Part shown: piece after piece, positions 26,730-35,250 of the stretch
Layout: each line of letters starts with the position of its first letter
Position numbering within the stretch: position 1 is the first letter of the stretch
Source of the DNA: Tardibacter chloracetimidivorans
GTDB lineage: Bacteria > Pseudomonadota > Alphaproteobacteria > Sphingomonadales > Sphingomonadaceae
Direction: 5' to 3'
NCBI RefSeq assembly: GCF_001890385.1
Contig: NZ_CP018221.1
Coordinates: 3,297,001-3,361,000, forward strand
DNA: 64,000 nt
Notes under the pieces: generated by a model
Databases searched by the model: none
What the model was told of the DNA's origin: nothing
What the model saw: the letters and a program-made list of their open reading frames with translations, nothing else
Made by a program: the position numbers and the translations under genes

Positions 26730-27404
26730 CTACAGCGTCGCCGCAATGGCCCTCGCGGCGGCATCGGGATCATCGGCCTGGGTGATCGGCCGGCCGATGA
26801 CGAGGATCGACGCGCCATTGTCCAGCGCGGCGCGGGGCGTCATCACCCGCTTCTGGTCGGCAGTGGCCTTGCCGCCGGGGCGGAGGCCGGGAACCACGAA
26901 AAAGCCGTTGTGCCAGCGCGCTTTCGCGGCGGCCACCTCATTGCCCGAGCAGACGATTCCGTCCAGCCCGGCGGCCTGGGCGAGGTCCGCCAGCCGTTCC
27001 ACCTGGTCATGGGCGTTGCCGTTGAGGCCGACCGATTTCAGATCCTCGCCGTCAAGCGAGGTCAGCACCGTGACCGCGACAACCTTGGTGCCCGAAGGGG
27101 CGGCGGCCTTCGCGTCTTCCATCATCGCCCGGCCGCCGCTTGCATGGATGGTGATGATCGCTGGATCGAGCGGACGCAGCGCCTGTATCGCCTTGGCGAC
27201 GGTGTTGGGGATGTCGTGCAGCTTCAGGTCCAGGAAGATCGGCAGGTCCAGCTTGGCCATCTCCCGCACCCCGGCGCGGCCATTGGCGGTGAAAAACTCC
27301 AGCCCCAGCTTGATCCCGCCCACATGGTTGCGGACGGCCGTGGCCACCGCCTTCGCATGGTCAAGATCAATGGTGTCGAGCGCGACATAGACGGGGCTGG
27401 ACAT
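26730..27404 (-). CDS. pyrF: Orotidine 5'-phosphate decarboxylase
   Basis: This 224-residue enzyme has the active-site DxKxxD motif in FLDLKLHDIPNT (Asp59, Lys61, Asp64). It also has ITIHASGG, the loop VVPGLRPGG and the phosphate-binding LVIGRPITQADDP. It makes UMP from OMP. The ATG at 27404 (MSSPVYVALD) starts 5 bp after the lapA-like gene. The upstream lapA-pyrF-trpF arrangement is usual in sphingomonads. Confidence 0.97.
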   Translation of the reverse strand: MSSPVYVALDTIDLDHAKAVATAVRNHVGGIKLGLEFFTANGRAGVREMAKLDLPIFLDLKLHDIPNTVAKAIQALRPLDPAIITIHASGGRAMMEDAKAAAPSGTKVVAVTVLTSLDGEDLKSVGLNGNAHDQVERLADLAQAAGLDGIVCSGNEVAAAKARWHNGFFVVPGLRPGGKATADQKRVMTPRAALDNGASILVIGRPITQADDPDAAARAIAATL

Positions 27405-27408
27405 GATG

Positions 27409-27753
27409 TCAGTTTCCGGGGGGCGGCGACGCCAGTTCAGGCGTCGCGGCCATGTTTTCGGCTGGGGTGGGGGAGGATTCGCCGACAAGCGACGGAGAAG
27501 CGGCCGCACGCGCGTCGGCAAGCGCTCGCTCGCTCTGCTCCAGCCTGCGCCGCCACCGCCACCGCGCCGCGCGATGCATTGCAAGCAGCGGAAGCAGCCC
27601 GGTGAGGAACGACAGCACCACGATGACCCAGAGCGGCGTCACCATCTGAAGGTCGCTCCAGAGGTTGACCGTAACCGGAGCGCCGTTGCGAATGGCGAAC
27701 AGGGCGACGGTCACCGCGACCGCGATCCAGATTATCGTCCTGACAAATTGCAT
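27409..27753 (-). CDS. lapA: LapA-domain (DUF1049) membrane protein
   Basis: This 114-residue protein has two N-terminal membrane segments, at residues about 4-22 (VRTIIWIAVAVTVALFAIRN) and 39-60 (LWVIVVLSFLTGLLPLLAM). Between them lies the LapA-type NGAPVTVNLW. A basic, coiled region and an unstructured tail follow. LapA proteins assist lipopolysaccharide assembly control with LapB; a LapB partner is not in the window. GGAGG precedes the ATG. It leads the pyrF-trp-accD-folC series. Confidence 0.85.
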   Translation of the reverse strand: MQFVRTIIWIAVAVTVALFAIRNGAPVTVNLWSDLQMVTPLWVIVVLSFLTGLLPLLAMHRAARWRWRRRLEQSERALADARAAASPSLVGESSPTPAENMAATPELASPPPGN

Positions 27754-27844
27754 GGGCGCTCCTCCAGGCCGACTGTTACGCCCATGGCTTAACGCAAGCC
27801 CGGCTCCGCCGCCAGACTTGAGGGGAATAAAGGGCGGGTTTGCG

Positions 27845-28966
27845 CTATCTCAGATCGTCGATCAGTTCGTGCAGGGCGGCCAGGCAATCGCGCGCGAGGG
27901 CCTTTGATCGCCCCGGCGACCAGCCTTCCACCGGATCGGGCAGGTCGAGATTGTCCTTGAACGGCATTTCCAGCGTCATGGCGATGCAGCCGAAACGGTT
28001 GGCGAGCTGATTGGTGCTCATCGACAGATTGGCCTTGCCCGGCGGGGCGGCCGGATAGCCGTGCCTGGTCTGGAAATCGGGCGACAGCCGCTCAAGCGTT
28101 TCCACATAGCGGCGGTAGCGCCGCCCCTGCGCGTCGTTCCGCTCGGGAATGCCTTCAAACCCGGCGAGGAAGACATGGGGGATCGATTCATCGCCATGCA
28201 CGTCCATGGCGAAATCGACGCCCGTCCGCTTCATCCGCTCCAGCACATGATGCACTTCCGGGCTGCGTTCCAGCGAAGGGGCGTGCCATTCCCGATTGAG
28301 GTTCACTCCCGCCGCATTGGTACGCAGATGCCCGCGAAAGCTGCCGTCCGGGTTCATATTGGGGACGATATGGAAACGCGCCTTGCGACGGAGGCTGCGG
28401 GCGACCGGATCGGCGACATCGGTCAGCCGCTCCAGCGCGCCTTCCATCCACCATTCGGCCATGGTCTCCCCCGGATGCTGGCGGGCATAGAGCCAGACCT
28501 GCAACGGGCCGTCGCCGATCGACAGCAGGTCGATGTCGCGGCCGTCCAGCGTGTTGCCCAGCGATTCCAGCGACACGCCTTCGCGCTGCGCGATGCGGGC
28601 GACGAAATCATGGTGCCGCTCCAGCGAATAGGGCGCGAAATAGGCGACCCACAGTGCATCGCCCGCGGGTGCGTGGGTGATGGTGAGAACGCCGTCGGCA
28701 TAGCGGGTGGCGGCCCTCACCCAGGTCTGCCGGTCTTCCGACACGCAGGCGGCATAGCCGGGCCAGCCGTCCGGATAGGCGGAGCCGGCGCAGTTCAGGA
28801 TTCGCAGCGTCACGGGGCCTCCGGCGGCACCCGTCACCCGGAAATGGAACCACTGGTAAAAGTCGGACTCCCGGTCGCGGACGATCTCCAGGTCGGCGCG
28901 CTGCCCGTCCACCCCCAGGAGACGGATATTGCCCGCATCGAACGCGGACGAAATCGATAATGTCAC
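27845..28966 (-). CDS. M14-family zinc carboxypeptidase (cytosolic carboxypeptidase-like)
   Basis: The 373-residue protein has an N-terminal beta-sandwich (about residues 1-125) as in bacterial cytosolic carboxypeptidase homologues. The M14 catalytic domain follows: zinc motif ARQHPGETMAEWWMEG, NMNPDGSFRGHLRTNAAGVNLNREW (quoted in parts NMNPDGSFRGHLRTN and AAGVNLNREW), and the second zinc histidine in AMDVHGDE. MTLEMPFKDN carries the likely catalytic glutamate. No signal peptide is visible, so it is probably cytoplasmic. The start is GTG 28966, overlapping the stop of the lipoprotein gene. Its natural substrate is unknown. Confidence 0.87.
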   Translation of the reverse strand: MTLSISSAFDAGNIRLLGVDGQRADLEIVRDRESDFYQWFHFRVTGAAGGPVTLRILNCAGSAYPDGWPGYAACVSEDRQTWVRAATRYADGVLTITHAPAGDALWVAYFAPYSLERHHDFVARIAQREGVSLESLGNTLDGRDIDLLSIGDGPLQVWLYARQHPGETMAEWWMEGALERLTDVADPVARSLRRKARFHIVPNMNPDGSFRGHLRTNAAGVNLNREWHAPSLERSPEVHHVLERMKRTGVDFAMDVHGDESIPHVFLAGFEGIPERNDAQGRRYRRYVETLERLSPDFQTRHGYPAAPPGKANLSMSTNQLANRFGCIAMTLEMPFKDNLDLPDPVEGWSPGRSKALARDCLAALHELIDDLR

Positions 28967-29553
28967 TTCACCTCCACGGTCTGCCCCGACGGGCCGGGAA
29001 AATCACGGAACAGTGCATCGGCCAGACGGCCGATCTCATCGGCGGGCGCGGCGTCGCTTTCCGTCCGCCCGATCGCCCGGCCTTCCCAAATCACGGCTTC
29101 GTCCGACGCCCGCTTCAACTGCACGGCAAGGGTGGTGACGGTGATGTCGCGCGACTTGCCCTTGCCCAGGCCAAAGCTGGTGCCAAGGCCGATGCCCAGT
29201 CCGCCGCCATAGGTGCCGCCGCCGACTCCGATCGTCACCGGCGAGCGCGCGGGCAGGGCGGATGGCTGGACGCCGCGCTGGACGTCCACCGTGGCGATCT
29301 GCTCGGCCGCCTTGATGTTGTCGCGTGTCGTGAAGCCCTGCAGGTTGAGCGCGGCCGCAACCGCGTTGACATAGCTCTGCTGTTCCAGCGTGGGCGGTGC
29401 GGTGCGGTCCAGCGGGGTGACGAACACGTTGCCGCGCGCGATCGGCTGGTTCAGATGGAACCGGGTCACCTGCGCAGGTGGGGCCGATGTGGTGCAGGCG
29501 GCGGCTGCGGCGCAAAGCGCCAGCGCTGCGGCGCGAAACATGCGATCAGTCAT
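28963..29553 (-). CDS. DUF4136-like lipoprotein
   Basis: This 196-residue protein starts with a lipoprotein signal peptide (FRAAALALCAAAAAC, lipidated cysteine at residue 20). The mature part contains a glycine-rich segment GVGGGTYGGGLGIGLGTSFG and a C-terminal block TTLAVQLKRASDEAVIWEGR, features of DUF4136 proteins. Cellular role unknown. GGAGGATTGATCC precedes the ATG. The gene is translationally coupled to the carboxypeptidase gene downstream, but a functional link is not known. Confidence 0.75.
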   Translation of the reverse strand: MTDRMFRAAALALCAAAAACTTSAPPAQVTRFHLNQPIARGNVFVTPLDRTAPPTLEQQSYVNAVAAALNLQGFTTRDNIKAAEQIATVDVQRGVQPSALPARSPVTIGVGGGTYGGGLGIGLGTSFGLGKGKSRDITVTTLAVQLKRASDEAVIWEGRAIGRTESDAAPADEIGRLADALFRDFPGPSGQTVEVK

Positions 29554-29666
29554 GGATCAATCCTCCACCCGTTGCCCTGATGGGCGAGCCGCCGCCACGG
29601 CAATCGGCGGCAAAACACCAGTAACGGAACGAATGTGCTGCATTTTGGTGGCAGGGTCGAGCAAGA

Positions 29667-30413
29667 TCAGGTTTGAAGAACCCAACGCCGCGCGCCTTCC
29701 AGCCCAATCGCGGTCAGCCGGTCCGATGCATAGGCCCCGGTGTCGATGCCGATGCGATTGGGGCACATCTGCACTTCTGGCCTGATTGAATGGCCGTGAA
29801 CCACGACAGCGCCATGATCCGCCTCGCTTTCCAGAAACTCGCGGCGGATCCAGCGCATGTCCACCGGGTCCTGCTCGTCCAGCGGCACGCCGGGCCTGAC
29901 GCCCGCGTGGACGAACAGATAGTCGCCGATCCGCCTGCTCATCGGCAGCGCGCGCAACCAGCGGATCACGTCGCTGGGAATGACGGCGCGGGCCGCACGC
30001 ATCATCGCAGTCTCATCGCCCGACGCGATGATCTGCTCCGGCACGCCAAAGCTCTGGAGCGTTTCCCTGCCGCCGTAGAACAGCCAGGCGGAAATCATCT
30101 CGCCATCGCCCGCCACGCTGTCGACAAGCTGTTCCTCATGATTGCCCATCAGCGTGTGAAGCGGCGCGAAACCGGCGCTTCCGGTCATCGCCCTTGCGAC
30201 GACACCGGCCGAATCAGGCCCGCGATCCACAAGGTCGCCCAGCAGGATGATCTCGGTTTCCAGCTGCGGCCGCCGAGTGTCATCGTCGCCGATCATGCGA
30301 ATCAGCCGGTCCAGCAGGTCCATCCGTCCGTGGACATCGCCGATCGCGTAAACCCGCCGCCCTTCCGGTATGGATGGAGGGTCGGGGGTGATGATCGGGC
30401 TGTTTCCTGACAT
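29667..30413 (-). CDS. Serine/threonine-type metallophosphoesterase
   Basis: This 248-residue protein has the phosphoprotein phosphatase motifs in order: AIGDVHGRMDLL (about residues 22-33), LLGDLVDRGPDS (56-67), LMGNHEEQLV (89-98), and the later histidines in LFVHAGVRPG and VVHGHSIRPEV. These bind two metal ions. It resembles bacterial PrpA/PrpB and bis-tetraphosphatase-like enzymes, and substrate cannot be separated by sequence. Monocistronic; the 113-bp space downstream holds nothing recognisable. Confidence 0.9.
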   Translation of the reverse strand: MSGNSPIITPDPPSIPEGRRVYAIGDVHGRMDLLDRLIRMIGDDDTRRPQLETEIILLGDLVDRGPDSAGVVARAMTGSAGFAPLHTLMGNHEEQLVDSVAGDGEMISAWLFYGGRETLQSFGVPEQIIASGDETAMMRAARAVIPSDVIRWLRALPMSRRIGDYLFVHAGVRPGVPLDEQDPVDMRWIRREFLESEADHGAVVVHGHSIRPEVQMCPNRIGIDTGAYASDRLTAIGLEGARRWVLQT

Positions 30414-30504
30414 CGACCGGCCTCGCAGCTTGACTTAACGCGCCCCCGGACATAAGAGCCGCGCCTTCGAACACAACCAGATTTTGCATTAGAGATACCC
30501 GGCC

Positions 30505-30630
30505 ATGAAGATTCGCAACTCGCTCAAGTCGCTCAAGTCGCGTCACCGCGACTGCCGGGTCATCCGCCGCCGCGGCCGCACCTATGTGATCAACAAGACG
30601 AACCGGCGGTTCAAGGCCCGCCAGGGCTGA
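30505..30630 (+). CDS. rpmJ: Ribosomal protein L36 (ykgO type)
   Basis: The 41-residue protein reads [20 protein letters not shown] and then [20 protein letters not shown] plus a final glycine. It has the L36 fold sequence but lacks the full zinc-binding cysteine set (only one cysteine), which is the zinc-independent ykgO form typical of Alphaproteobacteria. It is a component of the large ribosomal subunit. It stands alone, 16 bp before the HAD phosphatase gene. Confidence 0.95.
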   Translation: MKIRNSLKSLKSRHRDCRVIRRRGRTYVINKTNRRFKARQG

Positions 30631-30646
30631 TTTCAGTCGCGGTTCC

Positions 30647-31258
30647 GTGTCGGGCATCGAAGCAGTCGTCTTCGACGTCGGCAACGTCCTGTTCCACTGG
30701 AACCCGCGTCATCTCTATGAGCGTCTGATAGAGGACAGGGACCGGCTCGACTGGTTCCTGGCCAATGTCGTGACGCTCGACTGGCATTTCCAGCTCGACG
30801 CGGGACGCAGCTTCGCCGAATGCGCCGAAGAGCTGACCGCCCTGTTCCCCGACGAGCGCCCGCTGATCGAGGCGTGGCTCCACCGCTTCAACGAGACGCT
30901 GGAACATCCCGTATCCGGCATGGCGGAGCTGGTGGAGCAACTGCACGCGCGGCAGGTGCCGCTTTACGCCATCACCAATTTCTCGGCCGATCTCTGGCCG
31001 CTCTTCCGCAACACCCAGCCGGTGTTCGACCGCTTTCGCGATATCGTCGTGTCAGGAGTCGAGCGGATGGTGAAGCCCGATGCGGCGATCTATCATCTCG
31101 CGGCCCGCCGCTTCGGAATCGCGCCCGGCACCGCGCTGTTCATCGACGACCGCGAGGACAATGTCGCCGGCGCCATCGCGGCCGGGTTCCACGGCCATCA
31201 CTTTGTCGACGCCGCGCGGCTCCATGCCGATCTGACCGCTCGCGGTGTGATCGGCTGA
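30647..31258 (+). CDS. HAD-IA family phosphatase (YihX-like)
   Basis: The 203-residue protein has HAD motif I in VVFDVGNVLFHWNP (nucleophile Asp near residue 9). Motif II is ITNFSADLWP, the motif III lysine is RMVKPDAAIYH, and motif IV is LFIDDREDNVAGA. The small helical cap fits the YihX/haloacid dehalogenase-like branch, whose E. coli member dephosphorylates glucose 1-phosphate. Substrate here is unproven. The start is GTG 30647. Confidence 0.88.
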   Translation: MSGIEAVVFDVGNVLFHWNPRHLYERLIEDRDRLDWFLANVVTLDWHFQLDAGRSFAECAEELTALFPDERPLIEAWLHRFNETLEHPVSGMAELVEQLHARQVPLYAITNFSADLWPLFRNTQPVFDRFRDIVVSGVERMVKPDAAIYHLAARRFGIAPGTALFIDDREDNVAGAIAAGFHGHHFVDAARLHADLTARGVIG

Positions 31259-31325
31259 CCGGCCGGGGCGGGAGAGGGGCACTTTCCGCCGCTTGTCACG
31301 TTTCCCCATTTTAGGGAGCGTGAAC

Positions 31326-31496
31326 ATGGCAGCGAGCAGACATGTTGGAGACGGGCATTCGGGCGGGCACTCGGGGCCTGGTCCGGTGGCCCGGCTCGTC
31401 ATCATCGGCATTCTGGGATTTCTTGCGGTCGCGCCCTGGGTCCTGGTGGAGGTGTTCGTCTGGCGCTCTGTGATAGTCCCGTCCGCTCAGCTTTGA
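31326..31496 (+). CDS. Small single-pass membrane protein, unknown
   Basis: This 56-residue protein has a glycine/histidine-rich N-terminus (GDGHSGGHSGPG) and one hydrophobic segment (ARLVIIGILGFLAVAPWVLV, residues about 22-42). AGGGAG lies eight bases before the ATG. No family is recognised. It is the last gene with core-like composition before the accessory region. Confidence 0.55.
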   Translation: MAASRHVGDGHSGGHSGPGPVARLVIIGILGFLAVAPWVLVEVFVWRSVIVPSAQL

Positions 31497-31799
31497 TCCA
31501 CGCGGCCACGCCCCGCCGCTCGCCCCAAAGAAGGCGCGGTTGCAGGCGAACATAGGCAAACCTTCCCGAACAATGTCGGATCAGTTTTTGACAGTTTTCT
31601 GAGGGTTTTTCAACCGTTCGCGTTCATCGGCGAACATTTGACTGGTGCCAGAAGAACACTCCCATCGGGCACCCAAGGAGCTGATTTTCCCTGCAAATTG
31701 GCAGTGGAAAATCACCGGCACCATCAATAGCACCAACACATCGTCTGGAAAAGGCTGGATGTCCCCGGACAGGGGTAAACTACGCCGTTCGACAGCCGC
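31497..31799. other. Gene-free stretch at the core/island boundary
   Basis: No convincing coding sequence on either strand. The composition becomes more AT-rich, with T-runs near 31584-31611. One inverted repeat, GTTCGC (31616-31621) and GCGAAC (31630-31635), is visible. No tRNA gene or obvious direct attachment repeat was found by eye. Confidence 0.5.
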
Positions 31800-32036
31800 T
31801 TAGTAGTAGCCATAGGGCGGGCGAAAGGCGTGATCATCATCGTCGCCAAACAGCTTATTTTTCTCGAAACGCTGCTCAAGACCGTCCGCCGAAAGCGCCG
31901 CTTCGCGCGAGGCCAATCGGCGCTCGGCCAACCCCAGGAATTCGGCTACGCGGCTGGCGCTCCCGGCCATTTCCTCGCCGCGTAAGCCCGCGACCAGCCG
32001 CCTCAGCCGATCGAGCGCGGCCCGTTCTTCGAGCGC
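31800..32036 (-). pseudogene. C-terminal remnant of a large protein, possibly a conjugative relaxase
   Basis: A minus-strand frame encodes 78 residues ending KLFGDDDDHAFRPPYGYY before a TAA stop. It is bounded upstream by an in-frame TAG (complement of 32037-32039). The sequence is a coherent charged helix (ALEERAALDRLRRLVAGLRG, RVAEFLGLAERRLASREAAL) followed by an acidic/aromatic tail. It has no start codon context of its own, so it looks like the surviving tail of a bigger gene. The style recalls C-termini of mobilisation/TraA-type relaxases in sphingomonad plasmids; this is an impression, not a database result. The 269 bp to the Lrp gene hold no other recognisable gene. Confidence 0.45.
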
Positions 32037-32305
32037 CTAGTTCGGCTCTCCGCGATATGGTCCTTGCGAAGCGCGAGTCCGCGCTGGCGCCGGTGCCCCT
32101 AACGTTACCTCGCTTGCGCTTCGGGCTTAGGTGATCATCCTTTTTCGCCGCCGCCAGTAATGCACTGCTCCGCGATATAGCGAGCCGGGTTCTCAATGCC
32201 TTGGACCTTAGCGTCGCTGAAGGAGTGCCGTGGGCTCCCGCCTCGTACAACTGGGATAAAGAAAGCCGGAGATTCAGCGCAAGGAACCGTGAGCGTGATG
32301 GCGCC

Positions 32306-32785
32306 CTAACGCTTGGCCATGACCGGCAGAGCCGTCCGATACACGATCGGGCGGAGTGCGAAGCTGGTCGTGACCTGGGACACACCTTTGATCCTGGTAA
32401 GTTTATGGCGAAGAAAATCCTCGAATTCAACGAGCGAGCCAACCAGGACGCGGAGTTGGTAATCGGATTCGCCGGTCATAAGATAACATTCCATCACTTC
32501 GGGCAAACTGGCGACCGCCGTCTCAAATGAGGCCAGGTGGCTGTCGTCCTGCTGGTCGAGCCGGATGCGAATAAAGGCGGTCACCTGCAATCCGACCGCA
32601 TCGGGATTCACGATCGCGACGTAGCCGCTGATGACGCCGTTATCCTCCAGCGACCGGACCCGTCGAAGGCACGGGCTGGGCGACAGGCCGATCTCCTCAG
32701 ACAGATTCTGGTTGGTCATCCGGCCATCTCGCTGAAGGCTGTCCAGGATTTTACGATCGATCTCATTCAATTCGAATTTTGGCAT
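32306..32785 (-). CDS. Lrp/AsnC-family transcriptional regulator
   Basis: This 159-residue protein has the Lrp layout. The N-terminal HTH is LNEIDRKILDSLQRDGRMTNQNLSEEIGLSPSPCLRRV (quoted as LNEIDRKILDSLQRDGR and TNQNLSEEIGLSPSPCLRRV, residues about 6-45). The C-terminal RAM effector domain is MECYLMTGESDYQLRVLV. The start MPKFELNE (32785) was chosen over an ATG ten codons upstream that precedes no conserved sequence. It is divergent from the E1 gene with a palindrome between them. In Pseudomonas putida the mde locus pairs an Lrp-type regulator with an AceE-like 2-oxobutyrate dehydrogenase, so an amino-acid or 2-oxoacid signal is plausible here. Confidence 0.92.
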   Translation of the reverse strand: MPKFELNEIDRKILDSLQRDGRMTNQNLSEEIGLSPSPCLRRVRSLEDNGVISGYVAIVNPDAVGLQVTAFIRIRLDQQDDSHLASFETAVASLPEVMECYLMTGESDYQLRVLVGSLVEFEDFLRHKLTRIKGVSQVTTSFALRPIVYRTALPVMAKR

Positions 32786-32808
32786 ATGTTGCCCAATACA
32801 ATGAAAAT

Positions 32809-32826
32809 ATGGCAATTAAATGCCAT
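32809..32826. promoter_or_regulatory. Palindromic operator candidate between lrp-like gene and E1 gene
   Basis: ATGGCA-ATTAAA-TGCCAT is an exact inverted repeat with an A/T-only centre, the style of Lrp/AsnC sites. A related half-site pair, TTGG(C)A near 32780 and TGCCCAA near 32790, overlaps the regulator start codon. The position, 24 bp from the regulator ATG and 80 bp from the E1 ATG, suits autoregulation and divergent control. Confidence 0.5.
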
Positions 32827-32906
32827 TTTTTGTGAAATATCCAGCCATTTCGCAAGGACGCGACAGGCGCCGTCACTCTATATGCGGTTACGCACATGGA
32901 GGCGTT

Positions 32907-35249
32907 ATGACGAAGATGGCCGTTTCGGATCTGAATCAGGATATGCTGGCTGCTCTGGAGGCACTCGACACGCGCCTACGCTGGCTGTCGGCCTGGACGA
33001 TCCATAATGCCAATCACATTCGCGGCAGTCGTGACGGCCTGAAGGTCGGCGGTCATCAGGCCAGCTGCGCGTCGATGACCGCGATCATGGCGGCGCTCTA
33101 TTTCCATGCGCTGCGGCCGCAGGACAAGGTGGCGGTGAAGCCGCATGCCGGCCCGGTCCTCCATGCGATCCATTATCTGCTCGGTAATCAGTCGCTCGAC
33201 CAGTTGCAGCGCTTCCGTGGCCTCGGTGGCGCGCAAAGCTATCCGTCGCGGACCAAGGATGCGATTCCGGTCGATTTCTCGACGGGGTCGGTCGGGCTGG
33301 GCGTCGCCGTCACGGCCTTCACCTCGCTGGTGCAGGACTATCTGATCGCGCACGGCCAGATGAAGGAAGCCGACGCCGGTCGCATGATCGCGCTGATGGG
33401 CGATGCCGAGCTTGACGAAGGCAATATCTATGAGTGCCTGATCGAAGGCTATAAGCACGATCTCAGGAATTGCTGGTGGATCGTCGACTATAATCGCCAG
33501 TCGCTGGACGCGACGACAGCCGACCGCATGTTCCGCCGCTTCGACGATATCTTCGAGACCTGCGGCTGGCGCGTGATCACCATGAAGCACGGCAAGCTTC
33601 AGAAGGCCGCGTTCAAGAAGCCCGGCGGGAAGACGCTGGAAGACTGGATCGATAACTGCCCGAACGCGGACTATGCTGCGCTCACCTATCAGGGCGGAGC
33701 CGCGTGGCGCGCGCGGCTGATGGCCGATATCGGCGGCAAGCTCAATGTGAAGAAGCTGCTCGACGGCTTTGACGACGAGGCGCTGGCCGCGCTCATGACC
33801 AATCTGGGCGGCCATTGCGTCGACACTCTGGTCGAAGCCTTCGACAAGGCTGCGGACGACGTGCCGACGATGTTCATTGCCTATACGATCAAGGGCAATG
33901 GCCTGCCGTTCGCGGGGCATAAGGACAATCATGCCGGCCTGATGAACCCGACCCAGATCCACGGCCTGCGCGACAGCCTGGGCATCGCGGAGGGGCAGGA
34001 ATGGGAGCCCTATGCCGGTCTCGGCGACAATATGGCCGCCAAGCTCAAGGCCTTTGTCGAGCAGAGTCCGCTGGCAAAGACGAATACCGAGCCAGTTGCG
34101 GAGGGGGTGCCGGTGCCGGATCGGCTGCCCGTCCCGGACGGCGACGAACAATCGACGCAGGCCGCATTCGGACGGATATTGCTCGATCTGTCGAAATCGG
34201 GTCACCCGCTCGCGGATAGAATTGTGACAACCTCGCCCGACGTTACCGTCTCGACCAATCTGGGAGCGTTCGTGAACCAGCGCGGACTTTTCCGGCGGCA
34301 GGAACTCAAGGATGTGTTCGCCGGCGCGAAGATCCCGTCGGCGCAGAAATGGTCGGGTCATGCGGCCGGCCAGCATATCGAACTGGGGATCGCGGAGAAC
34401 AACCTGTTTCTAATGCTTACGGCGCTCGGGCTCGCGGCGCCGCTGTTCGGCAGCCGGCTGATGCCGATCGGCACCGTGTACGATCCGTTCATCGCCCGAG
34501 GTCTCGATGCGCTCAACTATGGCTGTTACCAGGATTCGCGCTTCCTGCTGGTCGCGACCCCGGCCGGCCTGACGCTCGGACCGGAAGGCGGCGCGCATCA
34601 GTCGATCAACTCGCCGCTGATCGGCATGGGCCAGCCCGGCCTCACCTATTTCGAGCCGGCCTATGCCGACGAACTCGCCGCGCTGATGCGTTGGTCGTTC
34701 GAGCATTTGCAGGCGGAGAAAGGCGGTTCCGTCTATCTCCGCCTCACCACGCGCTCGATCCCGCAGATCGAACGCGTGGATGACGGCTGGGAAGCGGATA
34801 TGCTGAAGGGAGGTTACTGGCTGAAGCGCCCGTCCGGCGAAGCCGAAGCCGCGATCGTCTTCACCGGCGCGATCGCGCCCGAAGTGCTGACAGCGTTCGA
34901 CGGCTTGGTCGAGGATATTCCCGGCCTCGGCCTGCTGAACGTGACCTCGCCTGATCTGCTGCATCGCGGCTGGTCCGCTAAACAGGCGGGGCGCTGGACC
35001 GGGAAGACCGAGATCAGCCACGCGGAGACGCTGTTGTCCGCGCTGTCGCCGCATGCGGGGCTGGTGACGATCATCGACGGTTCGCCCTCGGCTTTGTCCT
35101 GGCTGGGCAGTGTGAAGGGCATGCGCGTCAGCCCGCTCGGCACCGACCGGTTCGGCCAGACCGGCGACCTCATCGACCTCTACCGCAATTATCGCCTGGA
35201 TGCCGAGGCCATCATCGAAGCCGCCGCCGAACTTTTCCTGGGGGAATAG
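32907..35249 (+). CDS. Homodimeric-type 2-oxoacid dehydrogenase E1 (AceE/MdeB-like)
   Basis: The 780-residue, transketolase-fold protein resembles AceE but is about 100 residues shorter. The ThDP/metal motif is [14 protein letters not shown] plus VDYNRQSLD (residues about 165-200). It also has [15 protein letters not shown], the histidine-containing [11 protein letters not shown] region and [18 protein letters not shown] in the pyrimidine domain. E1 decarboxylates a 2-oxoacid and acylates the lipoyl group of E2, which is encoded immediately downstream. GGAGG precedes the ATG at 32907; the frame upstream is not conserved. Pyruvate, 2-oxobutyrate or a branched 2-oxoacid are all possible substrates. 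No E3 gene is present in the window. Confidence 0.88.
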   Translation: MTKMAVSDLNQDMLAALEALDTRLRWLSAWTIHNANHIRGSRDGLKVGGHQASCASMTAIMAALYFHALRPQDKVAVKPHAGPVLHAIHYLLGNQSLDQLQRFRGLGGAQSYPSRTKDAIPVDFSTGSVGLGVAVTAFTSLVQDYLIAHGQMKEADAGRMIALMGDAELDEGNIYECLIEGYKHDLRNCWWIVDYNRQSLDATTADRMFRRFDDIFETCGWRVITMKHGKLQKAAFKKPGGKTLEDWIDNCPNADYAALTYQGGAAWRARLMADIGGKLNVKKLLDGFDDEALAALMTNLGGHCVDTLVEAFDKAADDVPTMFIAYTIKGNGLPFAGHKDNHAGLMNPTQIHGLRDSLGIAEGQEWEPYAGLGDNMAAKLKAFVEQSPLAKTNTEPVAEGVPVPDRLPVPDGDEQSTQAAFGRILLDLSKSGHPLADRIVTTSPDVTVSTNLGAFVNQRGLFRRQELKDVFAGAKIPSAQKWSGHAAGQHIELGIAENNLFLMLTALGLAAPLFGSRLMPIGTVYDPFIARGLDALNYGCYQDSRFLLVATPAGLTLGPEGGAHQSINSPLIGMGQPGLTYFEPAYADELAALMRWSFEHLQAEKGGSVYLRLTTRSIPQIERVDDGWEADMLKGGYWLKRPSGEAEAAIVFTGAIAPEVLTAFDGLVEDIPGLGLLNVTSPDLLHRGWSAKQAGRWTGKTEISHAETLLSALSPHAGLVTIIDGSPSALSWLGSVKGMRVSPLGTDRFGQTGDLIDLYRNYRLDAEAIIEAAAELFLGE

Positions 35250-35250
35250 A

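Noticed and set aside
31876-32442. 188-codon minus-strand frame over the island boundary
   Set aside because: It runs through the Lrp gene and the relic in a different frame and has no recognisable domain.
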